A stretch of 62,143 nucleotides of DNA from Clostridiales bacterium (GTDB lineage: Bacteria > Bacillota > Clostridia > Oscillospirales > Oscillospiraceae), in the NCBI GenBank assembly GCA_012523085.1, contig JAAYJC010000222.1, positions 1 through 62,143 of the forward strand, in the 5' to 3' direction. Each line of letters opens with the position of its first letter. Positions within the stretch are counted from its first letter, which is position 1. The notes under the pieces are model-generated. The model was given only the letters and a program-made list of their open reading frames with translations. It was not told the origin of the DNA and searched no databases. The translations under genes were made by a program, and so were the position numbers. This document shows, piece by piece, positions 8,375-18,332 of the stretch.

Positions 8375-10579
8375 ATGGATGAGGTTCTTGAAAAATATCT
8401 GGCTTTGGAGGAAAAGGTCAAGGGGTATTATCCAAACTTAAATACAGAACGCATGCGCGCCGCTTTCGAGTTATCCAGGGCTGCTCACGGTAATCAAAAG
8501 CGGCTCGACGGTTCGCCGTTTATTACGCATCCCATAGCCGCGGCCGAAATAACGGCCGATATGGGGCTCGATGAGGATGCCGTAATCGCCTGCCTTTTAC
8601 ACGACAGCATCGAAGACACCAGCGTCACCTACGAGGATATCGCCAAGAAGTTCGGTACCACGGTAGCCGATATCGTTGAGGGTGTAACGAAGCTGACTCG
8701 TGTTGTCTATACGAGCAAGGAGGAAGAGCAGGTCGAGAACCTCCGTAAAATGCTGATGGCAATGGCCAAAGACATTCGGGTTATCTTAATTAAAATAGCG
8801 GACCGGCTCCACAACCTGAGGACCTTGAATTACCAGACGCAATCCAAGCAGAGTGAAAAAGCGCTGGAATCGATAGAGATTTACGCGCCGATTGCACATC
8901 GGCTCGGTATCCAAAGGGCTAAATGGGAGCTGGAGGATCTTTCTCTGGTATATATTGATCCGATCGGATATAAGGAAATCACTTCGCAGATTGATAACCG
9001 CAGAGATAGCCTTGAGGCCTTTATGAATACCATCAAGACCCGAATATCTGCGCGGATGGAACACTATAGCATTAAAGCCACCGTCAGCAGCCGCTTAAAA
9101 CACTTATACAGCATCTACAGAAAAATGTACAGTCAGAACAAAGACTTAAGCGAGGTTTTCGATCTGTGCGCTTTCCGGGTAATCGTCGATTCGATTTCGG
9201 ATTGTTATAATGTCCTTGGGCATATGCATGATCTTTTCAAGCCGATACCGGGTAAGTTCAAGGACTATATCAGTACGCCGAAACCCAACATGTATCAAAG
9301 CATACACACGACTGTCATCGGCTCTGAGGGCATACCCTTCGAAATCCAGATCAGGACCTGGGATATGCACCATACAGCCGAATACGGTGTAGCGGCACAT
9401 TGGAAATACAAATTGGACATTTCAGGCAACAAGCAATCTGATGAGGAAAAGTACGCCTGGATCAGAAGCCTTCTGGAATCGCAGAAGGATACCGACGCCC
9501 ACGATTTCGTCCAGGAGCTTAAAATCGACATGTTTGCCGACGAAGTATTCGTCTTTACACCGAAGGGCGACGTCACGATTCTTACCGCCGGAGCCACGCC
9601 GATTGATTTCGCGTATAAAATCCACTCTGCAATCGGTAACAGAATGGTCGGTGCAAAGGTCAACGGAAGGCTTGTCCCTTATGACCACATGCTCCAAAAT
9701 GGTGACATTGTCGAAATCATTACCTCAAATGCGTCCAAAGGCCCCGGAAGAGACTGGATCAGCATCGCCAAAAGTTCTGAAGCGCGCGGCAAAATCAAGC
9801 AATGGTTTAAAAAAGAGAAGCGTGAGGAAAACATTGTCCACGGCAAATCGGCTTTTGATGCGGAAATGAAGCGGAATCATTTGAGTATGGCTGATATGGG
9901 GAAAGAGGATATCATACCGGCCGTATTGAAAAAACTGTCTTTCGGCACGCTGGACGAAATGTACGCCGCAATCGGGTTTGGCGGCATAACCGCGGTACGC
10001 GCGGTTAATAGGGTCAGAGAAGAACTGATCCGATTAAAGAAGCAAGACAAGCAACTGGAAAAGACACAGACCGAAAAACTGATGCCACCCGCGGCAGCAC
10101 CGGCAAAAGATCATTCGGTCAGAGGCATTATGGTCGAAGGGCTGGACAACTGTCTGATTAAGTTTTCCCGTTGCTGTACGCCGGTGCCGGGTGACGATGT
10201 TCTCGGTTTTATTACCAGAGGCTACGGTGTCTCGGTGCACAGAGCAAAATGCCAGAACTATCTCAATTCCAGAGCAAGAGGCGAGGACGAAGGCCGGTGG
10301 ATCAACGTATCTTGGGGAAATACCGAGGGAGAGAGATATCCAACCGCGCTAACCATAGCCGCAAACGACCGGGCAGGTTTGATCATCGACATTGCAACCG
10401 CGCTCAATGCGGCGAAGACTAAAATACATTCTTTAAATGTAAGAGACATGGGTACCGGAAAGGCGCTGGCTTTTATCACGATTGAAGTAAGCGACCTTGT
10501 CAGCCTGACATCTGCCATGTCCAGGCTGAAGATGATCCCAGGCGTCTCTGAGGTTGACAGGCCCGGAGTGAACAAATAA
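8375..10579 (+). CDS. rel: bifunctional (p)ppGpp synthetase/hydrolase (Rel/SpoT homologue)
   Basis: The 734-residue protein has the full long RSH layout. The N-terminal HD hydrolase domain contains LLHDSIEDT and RLHNLRTL. The synthetase domain contains [12 protein letters not shown] and the [16 protein letters not shown] motif. A TGS domain, a conserved-Cys region (RCCTPVPGD) and a C-terminal ACT domain follow. It makes and degrades the stringent-response alarmone in response to uncharged tRNA on ribosomes. The intact HD motif suggests that hydrolase activity is retained. It lies between recJ and dtd, and its stop overlaps the dtd start by one base (TAATG), so the three are probably co-translated. 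This recJ-rel-dtd order is common in Clostridia. Confidence 0.95.
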   Translation: MDEVLEKYLALEEKVKGYYPNLNTERMRAAFELSRAAHGNQKRLDGSPFITHPIAAAEITADMGLDEDAVIACLLHDSIEDTSVTYEDIAKKFGTTVADIVEGVTKLTRVVYTSKEEEQVENLRKMLMAMAKDIRVILIKIADRLHNLRTLNYQTQSKQSEKALESIEIYAPIAHRLGIQRAKWELEDLSLVYIDPIGYKEITSQIDNRRDSLEAFMNTIKTRISARMEHYSIKATVSSRLKHLYSIYRKMYSQNKDLSEVFDLCAFRVIVDSISDCYNVLGHMHDLFKPIPGKFKDYISTPKPNMYQSIHTTVIGSEGIPFEIQIRTWDMHHTAEYGVAAHWKYKLDISGNKQSDEEKYAWIRSLLESQKDTDAHDFVQELKIDMFADEVFVFTPKGDVTILTAGATPIDFAYKIHSAIGNRMVGAKVNGRLVPYDHMLQNGDIVEIITSNASKGPGRDWISIAKSSEARGKIKQWFKKEKREENIVHGKSAFDAEMKRNHLSMADMGKEDIIPAVLKKLSFGTLDEMYAAIGFGGITAVRAVNRVREELIRLKKQDKQLEKTQTEKLMPPAAAPAKDHSVRGIMVEGLDNCLIKFSRCCTPVPGDDVLGFITRGYGVSVHRAKCQNYLNSRARGEDEGRWINVSWGNTEGERYPTALTIAANDRAGLIIDIATALNAAKTKIHSLNVRDMGTGKALAFITIEVSDLVSLTSAMSRLKMIPGVSEVDRPGVNK

Positions 10580-11025
10580 TGAGAGCAGTCGTTACAAGAG
10601 TTACATCAGCTTCCGTTACGATCGACGGAAAGGTGTATGGAGAGATAACCGGCGGACTTCTTGTTTTGCTTGGCGTAAAGAAAACAGATAAACCGACGGA
10701 CGCCGAAAAACTTTCCGCAAAAATTACAGAGCTTCGCATTTTTGAAGATGAAAACGGGAAAATGAACAAAGGCCTTCATGAACATGGCGGCGGCCTGCTG
10801 ATCATTTCACAGTTCACTCTGTACGGAAATTGCAAAAAAGGCAGACGGCCTGAGTTTTTAAACGCGGCCAGGCCGGAAACCGCCATCCCGTTGTATGAGC
10901 TGTTTATTGATCTGTGCCGTCAAAAAGGTTTTTTGGTCGAAACGGGGATATTCGGTGCGGACATGAAGGTCATGTCCGTAAACGACGGTCCCGTTACGTT
11001 GATTCTGGATACGGAAACATTATAA
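10579..11025 (+). CDS. dtd: D-aminoacyl-tRNA deacylase
   Basis: The 148-residue protein matches the normal length of the DTD family, which removes D-amino acids (and misloaded glycine) from tRNA. The [17 protein letters not shown] segment (catalytic Thr region) and the C-terminal NDGPVTL carrying the Gly-cis-Pro motif are both present. Its start ATG overlaps the rel stop codon. After it comes a repeat-rich gap of about 270 bases, so the operon may end here or continue through it. Confidence 0.95.
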   Translation: MRAVVTRVTSASVTIDGKVYGEITGGLLVLLGVKKTDKPTDAEKLSAKITELRIFEDENGKMNKGLHEHGGGLLIISQFTLYGNCKKGRRPEFLNAARPETAIPLYELFIDLCRQKGFLVETGIFGADMKVMSVNDGPVTLILDTETL

Positions 11026-11072
11026 AAATGTAATAACAGGAGATATAGCGTGAAGCCGTCTTCATGTTTTAA

Positions 11073-11220
11073 TAATGCCTGCTGAACAAATCAAAAAACG
11101 CAACAACTGCAATGCTTGACAGCGTTTTGAATTGTTTATTCAGGCAGACAATCAATGCAAATGCGTTTCGAAAAACGTGTTTGTCCACTGAACAAACGTG
11201 TTTGTTCAGTGGACATTAAA
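11073..11220. repeat. dispersed palindromic repeat, copy 2 (two nested hairpins)
   Basis: The 5' part begins AATGCCTGCTGAACAAA, as in copy 1 (4541-4580), and its reverse complement follows imperfectly around 11131-11150 (TTGTTTATTCAGGCA), giving a long hairpin. Next comes a separate palindrome with perfect 14-base arms: GTCCACTGAACAAA (11183-11196), loop CGTG, and TTTGTTCAGTGGAC (11201-11214). The element ends ATTAAATA. Shared core sequence and flanks suggest a genomic repeat family rather than a simple terminator. Confidence 0.65.
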
Positions 11221-11295
11221 TATCGATTTTACTTGTATTTTTATGACGCTGCAAAACTGCGGTATAAGCCGTTTTGCGGCGAAATGGAGGTTTAT

Positions 11296-11901
11296 ATGCT
11301 GATTAAGACGCTTACGGTAGGACAACTGCAAACAAATTGCTATATTGTTACCGATGAAAATTCACTTGAATGTGCAATCATCGATCCGGGTGCAGAGTCC
11401 GGCAGGATCTTGAATTATATTGAAGAAAACAACCTGAAGGCGCGCTTCATCTTCCTGACTCACGGCCATTTTGACCACACAATGGCCGTTTCTGAGGTTC
11501 ACAGGGTAACGGGTGCAAAGGTTTTCATTCATCAAAAGGACGCAAGCTCCGGAAATTCCGCGGAGCACAAATTCCAGACCGACAAAAATGCGGCGCACTA
11601 TAAAGAAGGCGACATTATTGTAATGGGTTCGCTCGAATTTGCGGTCATGGAAACGCCCGGCCACTCGGAAGGCTCTGTAACACTGAAGTGCGAAAATGTG
11701 CTGTTTACCGGTGACACGCTTTTCAAGGATTCCTGCGGCCGAACCGATCTTGGCGGAAACACGGAAACGCTGTTGGCCTCCCTGAAACGACTTTATTTCC
11801 TGCAAGGCGATTATGAGGTCTACCCCGGCCATGCTGATGAAACAACGCTGGATAGGGAGCGCCGGTTCAATATCTATATGAAATATGCGGTCGAAGGCTG
11901 A
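11296..11901 (+). CDS. metallo-beta-lactamase-fold hydrolase (glyoxalase II-like)
   Basis: The 201-residue protein has the MBL metal-binding motif THGHFDH (about residues 57-63), a later His in ETPGHSEGS, the Asp in FTGDTLF, and a final PGHADETT. The small single-domain form resembles the YcbL/YqgX group of glyoxalase II-like thioesterases; the substrate is not predictable. The start is the ATG at 11296, which has GGAGG six bases upstream; reading could extend further upstream, but only through the repeat element. The stop is followed directly by the hemZ ATG, so the two are translationally linked. Confidence 0.88.
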   Translation: MLIKTLTVGQLQTNCYIVTDENSLECAIIDPGAESGRILNYIEENNLKARFIFLTHGHFDHTMAVSEVHRVTGAKVFIHQKDASSGNSAEHKFQTDKNAAHYKEGDIIVMGSLEFAVMETPGHSEGSVTLKCENVLFTGDTLFKDSCGRTDLGGNTETLLASLKRLYFLQGDYEVYPGHADETTLDRERRFNIYMKYAVEG

Positions 11902-13380
11902 ATGAACATCCAATTAATCGGTCATTCATACAAATACGCCGTCGAACAGATCATGCTGTCTGTATTCCCCGATGAGAGACCCTTATATACGGACACAGCC
12001 ATATCCGATAACTATGTTCGGTCTTCTCTTGTTATTGAAAACGGAGAAGCCGTATGTTATACCGATATTATTTACATGGGCAGAGCGGGATCCGCGGCGC
12101 AGGTATTGCCCGATCCTTTACCCGCAAACAGGCTTTTGCGGGACCGCATACTTCAGAAAACCATAAAGCTTTCCTTTTATTCGGCAGCAATGCACATTGT
12201 GGAAAAGCCCCCGCCCTGGGGTGCCCTTACGGGGATCAGACCGGCAAAGCTATCGACCGGTTATATTGAGAATACTTCCGCCGATTTAGATGATGCGGCT
12301 CTATATCTGCAGCAGGAATACTTCGTAGACCCGGCCAGGAGCAAATTATGCGCCGACGCGTCAGGCGCTGCGCTGCGTGTGAAGAACATGCTGAAACCCA
12401 GGGACGTTTCTATGTATATCGCAATCCCCTTTTGCCCGACTCGATGCGCTTACTGCTCGTTTGTCAGCCAAGCGACCGATAAATCAATGAAGCTTATAGA
12501 CCCTTATCTCGATGCTCTTTTTTATGAAATCGAGGAGACGGGCAGGATTCTGAAGGATCTTCAAATGCGTGTCGTATCGCTTTACATCGGCGGCGGCACC
12601 CCGACTACTCTGACCGCTTTACAGCTAGGTCGGCTTTTTGAAAAAACGGCGCATTGTATCGACCTTTCACGTTTGTCGGAGTTTTCCGTTGAGGCCGGCC
12701 GGCCGGATACGATCGACCCTCAAAAGCTTGAAACATGCAAAGTATTCGGCGTGAACCGCATCAGCATAAACCCGCAAAGTATGGACAATAACGTGCTGGC
12801 TGCCATCGGCAGGCGGCACACCGGCGAAGATATCATAAACAGTTATTTTCTTGCGCGTGAGACGGGTTTCAATGTCATCAACATGGATCTCATTGCCGGT
12901 CTGCCATTGGATACCTTCGACGGATTCAAAATGAGCCTTGACAAGGTAATTAGCCTGTCTCCAGAGAACATCACGGTTCATACGCTCTCCGTCAAGCGCG
13001 GATCAAGACTGAACGAGAGCCGTGTTCCCGTGCCCGGCGGCGAGGAAGTCGGGCAGATGCTCGATACGGCGCTTTTTAAATTGAGGGCGAACAAGTGGAA
13101 TCCATACTATCTCTACCGGCAAAAGTTCACGGCAGGCGGCTATGAAAATACCGGATGGAGCAAAGCCGGGACGGACTGCCTGTATAACATTTGCATAATG
13201 GAGGAACTGCACAGTATAATATCACTGGGCGCAGGCGGTGTGACCAAGCTTGTAAATCAGGCTTCGGGTAGAATTGAGCGGATATTCAACAAAAAATACC
13301 CAATGGAATATATTGAAGATATAAAAAATATAACGGCGAAAAAAAAAGATATCGCCGTATTTGAAAAGGAAAACAATTGA
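11902..13380 (+). CDS. hemZ: HemZ-type radical SAM protein (coproporphyrinogen dehydrogenase-like)
   Basis: The 492-residue protein carries the radical SAM motif CPTRCAYCSF (CX3CX2C, about residues 178-185), an unusual N-terminal domain of about 160 residues ending in WGALTGIRPAK, and the HemN-like segments YIGGGTPT and NRISINPQSM. The N-terminal domain plus this motif is typical of the HemZ group. Homologues are annotated as oxygen-independent coproporphyrinogen III dehydrogenases, but the HemN-like superfamily is mixed, so haem synthesis is only inferred. No other haem genes lie nearby. Confidence 0.88.
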   Translation: MNIQLIGHSYKYAVEQIMLSVFPDERPLYTDTAISDNYVRSSLVIENGEAVCYTDIIYMGRAGSAAQVLPDPLPANRLLRDRILQKTIKLSFYSAAMHIVEKPPPWGALTGIRPAKLSTGYIENTSADLDDAALYLQQEYFVDPARSKLCADASGAALRVKNMLKPRDVSMYIAIPFCPTRCAYCSFVSQATDKSMKLIDPYLDALFYEIEETGRILKDLQMRVVSLYIGGGTPTTLTALQLGRLFEKTAHCIDLSRLSEFSVEAGRPDTIDPQKLETCKVFGVNRISINPQSMDNNVLAAIGRRHTGEDIINSYFLARETGFNVINMDLIAGLPLDTFDGFKMSLDKVISLSPENITVHTLSVKRGSRLNESRVPVPGGEEVGQMLDTALFKLRANKWNPYYLYRQKFTAGGYENTGWSKAGTDCLYNICIMEELHSIISLGAGGVTKLVNQASGRIERIFNKKYPMEYIEDIKNITAKKKDIAVFEKENN

Positions 13381-13381
13381 T

Positions 13382-14323
13382 ATGCGTTACAACATTGAAG
13401 ACTTGAATAGAAATCTCAGGCACGATCCGAAAGCATTCATCGCAAAATGCGAAAGCGAGTATGATTCGCACGTTGAAAAAGCGGCTGCCGCTATCGCCGC
13501 CAACCTTTCAAAAAGCCCCATCGTTCTTCTTTCAGGTCCTTCCGGATCCGGAAAAACCTCTACGGCTTTCAAGCTGGAGCAGAAACTGGAGGAAAGGGGG
13601 ATCATCTCTCACACCGTATCAATCGACGATTATTTTAAGACCGTCGATCTGAGAACATCTCCGCGGACACCCGAGGGCGAGCTGGATTATGAGTCACCCC
13701 ACTGCGTTGATATGGATCTTTTAAATGAGCATTTTGATCACTTGAACGAGGGAAAGGAAATACACATTCCGCGTTTTCTTTTCTCGCGCCAAAAGCGAAG
13801 CGCGAACATCGTGAAAAAACTTAAGTTAAAGGAAAATGAAATCGCCATCTTTGAGGGTATTCATGCCTTGAACGATGAAATTACCGCGCCGCATCCGGAG
13901 GCGGAGAAAATTTATATCAGCGCCAACGCCGAGTTATATGACAGCGATAGTGACGACTGCTTTCCCGGAACATGGCTCAGACTGATGCGCAGAGTCGTTC
14001 GCGATGAGCGTTACCGCGGCGCCAGCGCCGCGTATACGATTGATATCTGGGATAATGTGCTCAGGGGGGAAAGGCTGTATATCGACCCCTTCAAGGATCG
14101 TGCGGATATATCGATCAATTCCGCGCTGCTCTATGAAGTATCGGTCATGAAGCAATACGCGGCTCCCCTGTTTTTAAGCCTCCCGGCCGATCATAAACAG
14201 CGGCAGGAGATATCAGAGATTCTGGAAGCGCTTGAGCGTTTTATTGATATCCCGGCCGACCTCATTCCAAGCGATTCGTTGTTGCGTGAGTTTATCGGGG
14301 GCAGCGTTTATTTCAATCAATAA
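13382..14323 (+). CDS. uridine-kinase-like P-loop nucleoside kinase
   Basis: The protein has 313 residues from the ATG at 13382; an in-frame ATG at 13361 overlaps hemZ but has no ribosome site. The P-loop GPSGSGKTSTA sits at about residue 51, followed by SIDDYF (the nucleoside-site region of uridine kinases), an ESPHCVDMDLL segment and the strand IFEGIHALND. These mark the uridine kinase/phosphoribulokinase superfamily. Many Clostridia carry such a gene fused to a threonyl-tRNA-synthetase-like N-terminus, and this one lacks that part. The phosphate acceptor is not known. It follows hemZ by one base. Confidence 0.82.
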   Translation: MRYNIEDLNRNLRHDPKAFIAKCESEYDSHVEKAAAAIAANLSKSPIVLLSGPSGSGKTSTAFKLEQKLEERGIISHTVSIDDYFKTVDLRTSPRTPEGELDYESPHCVDMDLLNEHFDHLNEGKEIHIPRFLFSRQKRSANIVKKLKLKENEIAIFEGIHALNDEITAPHPEAEKIYISANAELYDSDSDDCFPGTWLRLMRRVVRDERYRGASAAYTIDIWDNVLRGERLYIDPFKDRADISINSALLYEVSVMKQYAAPLFLSLPADHKQRQEISEILEALERFIDIPADLIPSDSLLREFIGGSVYFNQ

Positions 14324-14413
14324 TCCTCGCCTGAGAACTATTTTTTCTCTGGCATTATCGTAAATCAGCCTGTATAATAGTAATGAAGAAAGATCTGCAT
14401 AGGAGGTGCCAAA

Positions 14414-15031
14414 ATGGCCTATTCGATAATAACCATCAGCCGCGAATTCGGAACCGGTGCCAGACAGATTGGTAAAAATTTAGCTGACATTCTTGGCTTT
14501 CATTACTACGACAGGGCAATTATTCAAATGGCTGCGGAAAAGAGCGGACTAAGTCCGGAGTTTATTGAACGAAATGAGGAGAAAACCAACAATTCTTTTT
14601 TGTTTAATCTGTCCACCTCGGCTTACATCACGTCGGGAATCAACCTGCAGTATACGATGCCTGTCAATGATAAGGCATTTATCGCACAGTCTGAAGTCAT
14701 ACGGGAAATAGCAAAGACGGGAAACAGCGTTATCGTCGGAAGATGCGCCGATTATGTATTGCATGAGCATCCGAAGCTTTTGCGGGTCTTTCTGTACGGT
14801 GACAAAGATGACAGACTAAAGCGCATTGTCAACGAATACGGATACGATCCCGCAAAGGCGGATGCTAATCTGAACAAGATTGACAAGGGCAGGGCAAATT
14901 ACCACAAATTCTACACCGGAACGCCCTGGAAGGACATTTCCAACTACGATATCTGCCTGAGTACAAGTAAAACAGGTATTGAAGGTGCCGTCAAAGCCCT
15001 TAAGCTCCTGGCAGACACATATTTTAATTAG
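14414..15031 (+). CDS. cytidylate-kinase-like family protein
   Basis: The 205-residue protein begins with ITISREFGTGARQIGKNLA, the modified P-loop of the cytidylate-kinase-like group common in Clostridia, then YYDRAIIQ and VIVGRCADYVL. The family resembles CMP kinase but lacks much of the NMP-binding insert, and its true substrate is unsettled. A strong AGGAGG precedes the ATG. A hairpin terminator at 15107-15140 separates it from the convergent yhaN-type gene. Confidence 0.85.
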   Translation: MAYSIITISREFGTGARQIGKNLADILGFHYYDRAIIQMAAEKSGLSPEFIERNEEKTNNSFLFNLSTSAYITSGINLQYTMPVNDKAFIAQSEVIREIAKTGNSVIVGRCADYVLHEHPKLLRVFLYGDKDDRLKRIVNEYGYDPAKADANLNKIDKGRANYHKFYTGTPWKDISNYDICLSTSKTGIEGAVKALKLLADTYFN

Positions 15032-15106
15032 CGGTTCATCTACCGGCTGTCGATGTCGTTTATTACCTAAACACCAGCCATCCTCATATTATGTTATTTA
15101 TCCCAA

Positions 15107-15140
15107 AAGTCCCGCAGCTGTTCTTCCGGCTGCGGGACTT
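15107..15140. terminator. bidirectional hairpin between convergent genes
   Basis: AAGTCCCGCAGC (15107-15118) pairs perfectly with GCTGCGGGACTT (15129-15140). It lies between two convergent genes and can end transcription from either side, with AAAA upstream and T-rich sequence downstream. Confidence 0.75.
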
Positions 15141-15168
15141 ATCCGTATTTTCATTTTCATATACGCAG

Positions 15169-17211
15169 TTACGTTATGGTGTATGTCTCCCTTTCGCGAC
15201 AGGTAAAAAATAAAATCTGCCTTTTTTCCGCCAGCTCTTGCAGCAGTTCAAGAGCGCGCTTAGCCCTTTTATCGTCGAAATTGGCCAGCGCATCGTCAAG
15301 TATGATCGGACACAGCTCATCGTCGTCAGGCAAGACCAGCATGGACACGGCAAGCCGAGCTGCCAGATATAACTGGTCGGTCGTGCCGTCGCTCAAATAG
15401 CCGATTTCCCGGTGGATGAGTTCAGCCTTTTCCTGTGCTTTAAAATTCATTTCTTTGTCGAATACGACTCCGGTATAGCGGTCGTCTGTCAAAACCCGCA
15501 TAAACATACCCGCTCGTTTTCCGACAAGAGGAGAAAACCTGTTGTGCAATTGCGCATTTGCATCAAAAAGCAACTGACTTGCCAGCTCGAGCGCTTCGCA
15601 TTCCAGCGTAATCCGTTCAATGACATTGTCCAGCCTGGCCACTTCGGAGCTCAGAACCAAAGGATCGCCCAGATGCCTGATTTCGCCCATGGCCATCGCG
15701 AGCTTCTGCGAAATTTCCTCCAGATTACGCTCTATAATGAGCAGTTGGGATTCCGCTTCTTCCTTTGTAAATCGAACATCGCCACTTATGTTTTCCGTTT
15801 CGTCATCCGGATGAATCTTCTCCAGCTCGTCTGCGTTTTTTTTCGCAGCCGTGTATCTGAGCTTTAGCTGCTCCAGCCTTATGAGCCCGGCCTCGGCGTT
15901 TCTGATGACGAAATAGGCGTTATCCGGTTCCGCATGAGGATCCAGTCTTGATAAATATGCCTTTACCTTGCGCTTTAATTCCCTGTTGACACTGTCGAGC
16001 GACCTGAACCGTTCCTGCGCTTCGTTGTACTCCGATTCCAGCGTCTTCAATTCAGCATTCCGCTCAGCGGCGGTTTTTCCGGTTCTTTTGAGTTCAAAGA
16101 CCATGACCAAAATTGCCGCCAATATTAAGCCTGCGCCGATTACCCAAAGATAGGTTACCGTCGAGATCATATTGAATGCGATCATAAAAACGCCCAAAAA
16201 GGCCAAATATGCCGCAAACTTTGATTTTTTCCCTCCGCTTTGCGCATAATTCCATTTTGTCTGCCGCAAGTCATCATATGCTTCGTCCGCCTCTGTTCCG
16301 GCCCTTTCCGTCAGCGTTTCGGATTCCTTGAACGCATCCACCGTTCGCTGTAACAAGGCAAGATCTTCTTTTGTCACTAATCTCCCTGCCGTACTGAGGG
16401 AATCTTTAAGCGCGATTAGCTCTGCGGCCAGCGCCTCTTCTTCTTTTCTTTGTTCTATAAGCCTGCTTCGGATCGCATCGCTTTCTTTTCTTCGGTGCAG
16501 CCGCAGCTCCGCTTTCATCTCGTCCCGGACCGCCGAAAGCCTGTCTTTCTCAGCCCGCAGCCTGGCGATTCTGTCATTTTCAAGCTCCAGGCGGTCAAGC
16601 GCCTCTGACAGGTCCCGTCTTTCGCGCTCCGCCATGAGCAATATACCTGAAGGCTTGCGGTTTCTTTTTCTCAGCCATTTTCCAAGCTTTTCGTAAGCTT
16701 CGGTAAAGGAAATGTCCTCATCTCCGGAGGCAACCAGTGCGGAAATGCGCTTTTCCAGCTCAGCATCTTTGTCCAGTGCCATATTGGGACGGCTGATAAA
16801 TGCGCTTCGCCGAAACACCTGTTCGGGTACGCCGATTAAGTTATCACCCGGGCTTTTGACCGACAGCTCCGGATAAGGTTCGCCTGTACCCGTATAAAAG
16901 GCTTCGCAAATTCCCATCAGGTTTGCGCCTTTGCTCTTTCTTATCAGTGTAATCTCTTTTCCCTTCCAGACAATATCCATCAGGCCTTCCATCGGATAAG
17001 CGCCCCAGGGCCGGTATTTGGTTTTGTCCGACAAAAAACCCGCTTTATCCCTTTCGGACGTATTGAGCCCGTACAGCATAATCCTGATGAACGCGCACCA
17101 TGTGGACTTTCCCGCTTCATTTGGTTGGTTTATGATGTTCAGGCCACCGTCCAACCTTAGCTCTTCGTTATTCAGCTTTCCGAAAGAGGCCTTCATCCGC
17201 TTGATGATCAT
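15169..17211 (-). CDS. YhaN/SbcC-like AAA ATPase with central membrane hairpin
   Basis: The 680-residue protein has a Walker A motif NEAGKST (about residues 31-37), long coiled-coil arms (about 185-300 and 375-560), and a C-terminal Walker B/D-loop region IILDDALANFDD. This is the SMC/Rad50-like architecture. Two hydrophobic segments at about 332-374 break the coiled coil, as in Bacillus YhaN, so the protein may be membrane-tethered at the coil tip. Its ATG overlaps the stop of the upstream phosphoesterase gene by four bases, and the two are expected to form a YhaO/YhaN nuclease complex acting on DNA ends. The target is not known. Confidence 0.87.
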   Translation of the reverse strand: MIIKRMKASFGKLNNEELRLDGGLNIINQPNEAGKSTWCAFIRIMLYGLNTSERDKAGFLSDKTKYRPWGAYPMEGLMDIVWKGKEITLIRKSKGANLMGICEAFYTGTGEPYPELSVKSPGDNLIGVPEQVFRRSAFISRPNMALDKDAELEKRISALVASGDEDISFTEAYEKLGKWLRKRNRKPSGILLMAERERRDLSEALDRLELENDRIARLRAEKDRLSAVRDEMKAELRLHRRKESDAIRSRLIEQRKEEEALAAELIALKDSLSTAGRLVTKEDLALLQRTVDAFKESETLTERAGTEADEAYDDLRQTKWNYAQSGGKKSKFAAYLAFLGVFMIAFNMISTVTYLWVIGAGLILAAILVMVFELKRTGKTAAERNAELKTLESEYNEAQERFRSLDSVNRELKRKVKAYLSRLDPHAEPDNAYFVIRNAEAGLIRLEQLKLRYTAAKKNADELEKIHPDDETENISGDVRFTKEEAESQLLIIERNLEEISQKLAMAMGEIRHLGDPLVLSSEVARLDNVIERITLECEALELASQLLFDANAQLHNRFSPLVGKRAGMFMRVLTDDRYTGVVFDKEMNFKAQEKAELIHREIGYLSDGTTDQLYLAARLAVSMLVLPDDDELCPIILDDALANFDDKRAKRALELLQELAEKRQILFFTCRERETYTIT

Positions 17212-18314
17212 ATGTCTCCCTCCAAAACCGCATCCCTGTTTGTCAGTGCAGCCAGACCGTAACGTGCGGCAAGCGTAACTACTTCACGCTCCCTGTCGCT
17301 CGATGCCGAATCATACCGTTCCTTAAGCCGGTTTAAAAACAAACCCTTCAAGCTATCCTCTCCGGCTTGCGCCCATAGGCTTACGCGCAAATTTGTCCGG
17401 TCCAATATCTCAAGCTGGTAAAACAAATCCCCGAATTGCTCTGTAAGCGTGCGCGTATCGGGTCTTTCGTCCCAGCTGCCGCTTAATATCAGCCTGTATA
17501 TATCTCTCCTCGTATTCTCCGGGACAGCCGATAAAATAGCAGCGGCGATATCTTCTTTATCGTCAAGGCAGATACGCATGACCTCGTACCTTCGGCCGCC
17601 CAGCGGTATAAACTCAGCTTTACAGCCGTCTTCCCGGATCTCTGTATAGATGGCTCCCTTAATGCCGGTCTCATCGAAACCGCGTCCTTCCGGACAACCC
17701 GGGTACGCGTAAAAGGTATGTCCCGCCTGTTTCAGTCCGGAATACATATGTACATGACCCAATGCGAGATAATCAAGACCGGATTTCGCGATATCCTCTT
17801 CCGTTATCGGATTATAGGGGCTTGCCGGTTTTCCCACATCGCCGTGAAGCGTCATGATATTCAAGACAGATCGGTCCGGCGCGGTAAAACCTCTCAAAAT
17901 CGGCTGTGCGGTTTCCGAAAGGAAACCCGCGCCCCAAACCCTCAGGTTTAACTCGGGTAATGATATCCCGCTGATTTGAAGGGAATTAAATATATGAACA
18001 TTATCCGGCCACCGGACAGACGCGTAGGGCGATCTTTCCGAGTAATAGTCATGATTACCCGGTGATATGAAGACCGGGACCTGAACTTGTGACAAAACAC
18101 CGATCAGCTGTTCGTATGTTTCCGCATACGGTCTTCCGCTATCCAGAAGGTCTCCGGAAAGCACAAGCAAATCGGCGTTTTTGTCAATAACCAGTGTTTT
18201 TAACTTTTCAAGAATTGATCTTTGTTCGCGACGTCTCTCGACCGCTTTATCTTCCGCTAAAGCGCTAAATGGCGAGTCCAGATGAAAATCCGCCGCATGG
18301 ATCAGCTTTACCAT
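17208..18314 (-). CDS. YhaO/SbcD/Mre11-like metallophosphoesterase (DNA exonuclease)
   Basis: The 368-residue protein has the calcineurin-like phosphoesterase motifs in order: AADFHLDSPF, LSGDLLDSG, SPGNHDYY, MTLHGDVG and ALGHVHMYSG. These provide the two-metal nuclease centre of Mre11/SbcD. It is the nuclease partner of the overlapping YhaN-like ATPase. The C-terminal third is the usual capping and ATPase-binding region. Only a weak ribosome site is visible at the ATG. Confidence 0.9.
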   Translation of the reverse strand: MVKLIHAADFHLDSPFSALAEDKAVERRREQRSILEKLKTLVIDKNADLLVLSGDLLDSGRPYAETYEQLIGVLSQVQVPVFISPGNHDYYSERSPYASVRWPDNVHIFNSLQISGISLPELNLRVWGAGFLSETAQPILRGFTAPDRSVLNIMTLHGDVGKPASPYNPITEEDIAKSGLDYLALGHVHMYSGLKQAGHTFYAYPGCPEGRGFDETGIKGAIYTEIREDGCKAEFIPLGGRRYEVMRICLDDKEDIAAAILSAVPENTRRDIYRLILSGSWDERPDTRTLTEQFGDLFYQLEILDRTNLRVSLWAQAGEDSLKGLFLNRLKERYDSASSDREREVVTLAARYGLAALTNRDAVLEGDI

Positions 18315-18332
18315 ACCTGTTTCATTCCTTAT

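Noticed and set aside
11155..11295. N-terminal extension of the metallo-beta-lactamase-fold hydrolase
   Set aside because: It would translate through the palindromic repeat; the ATG at 11296 has a proper ribosome site and gives the normal family length.
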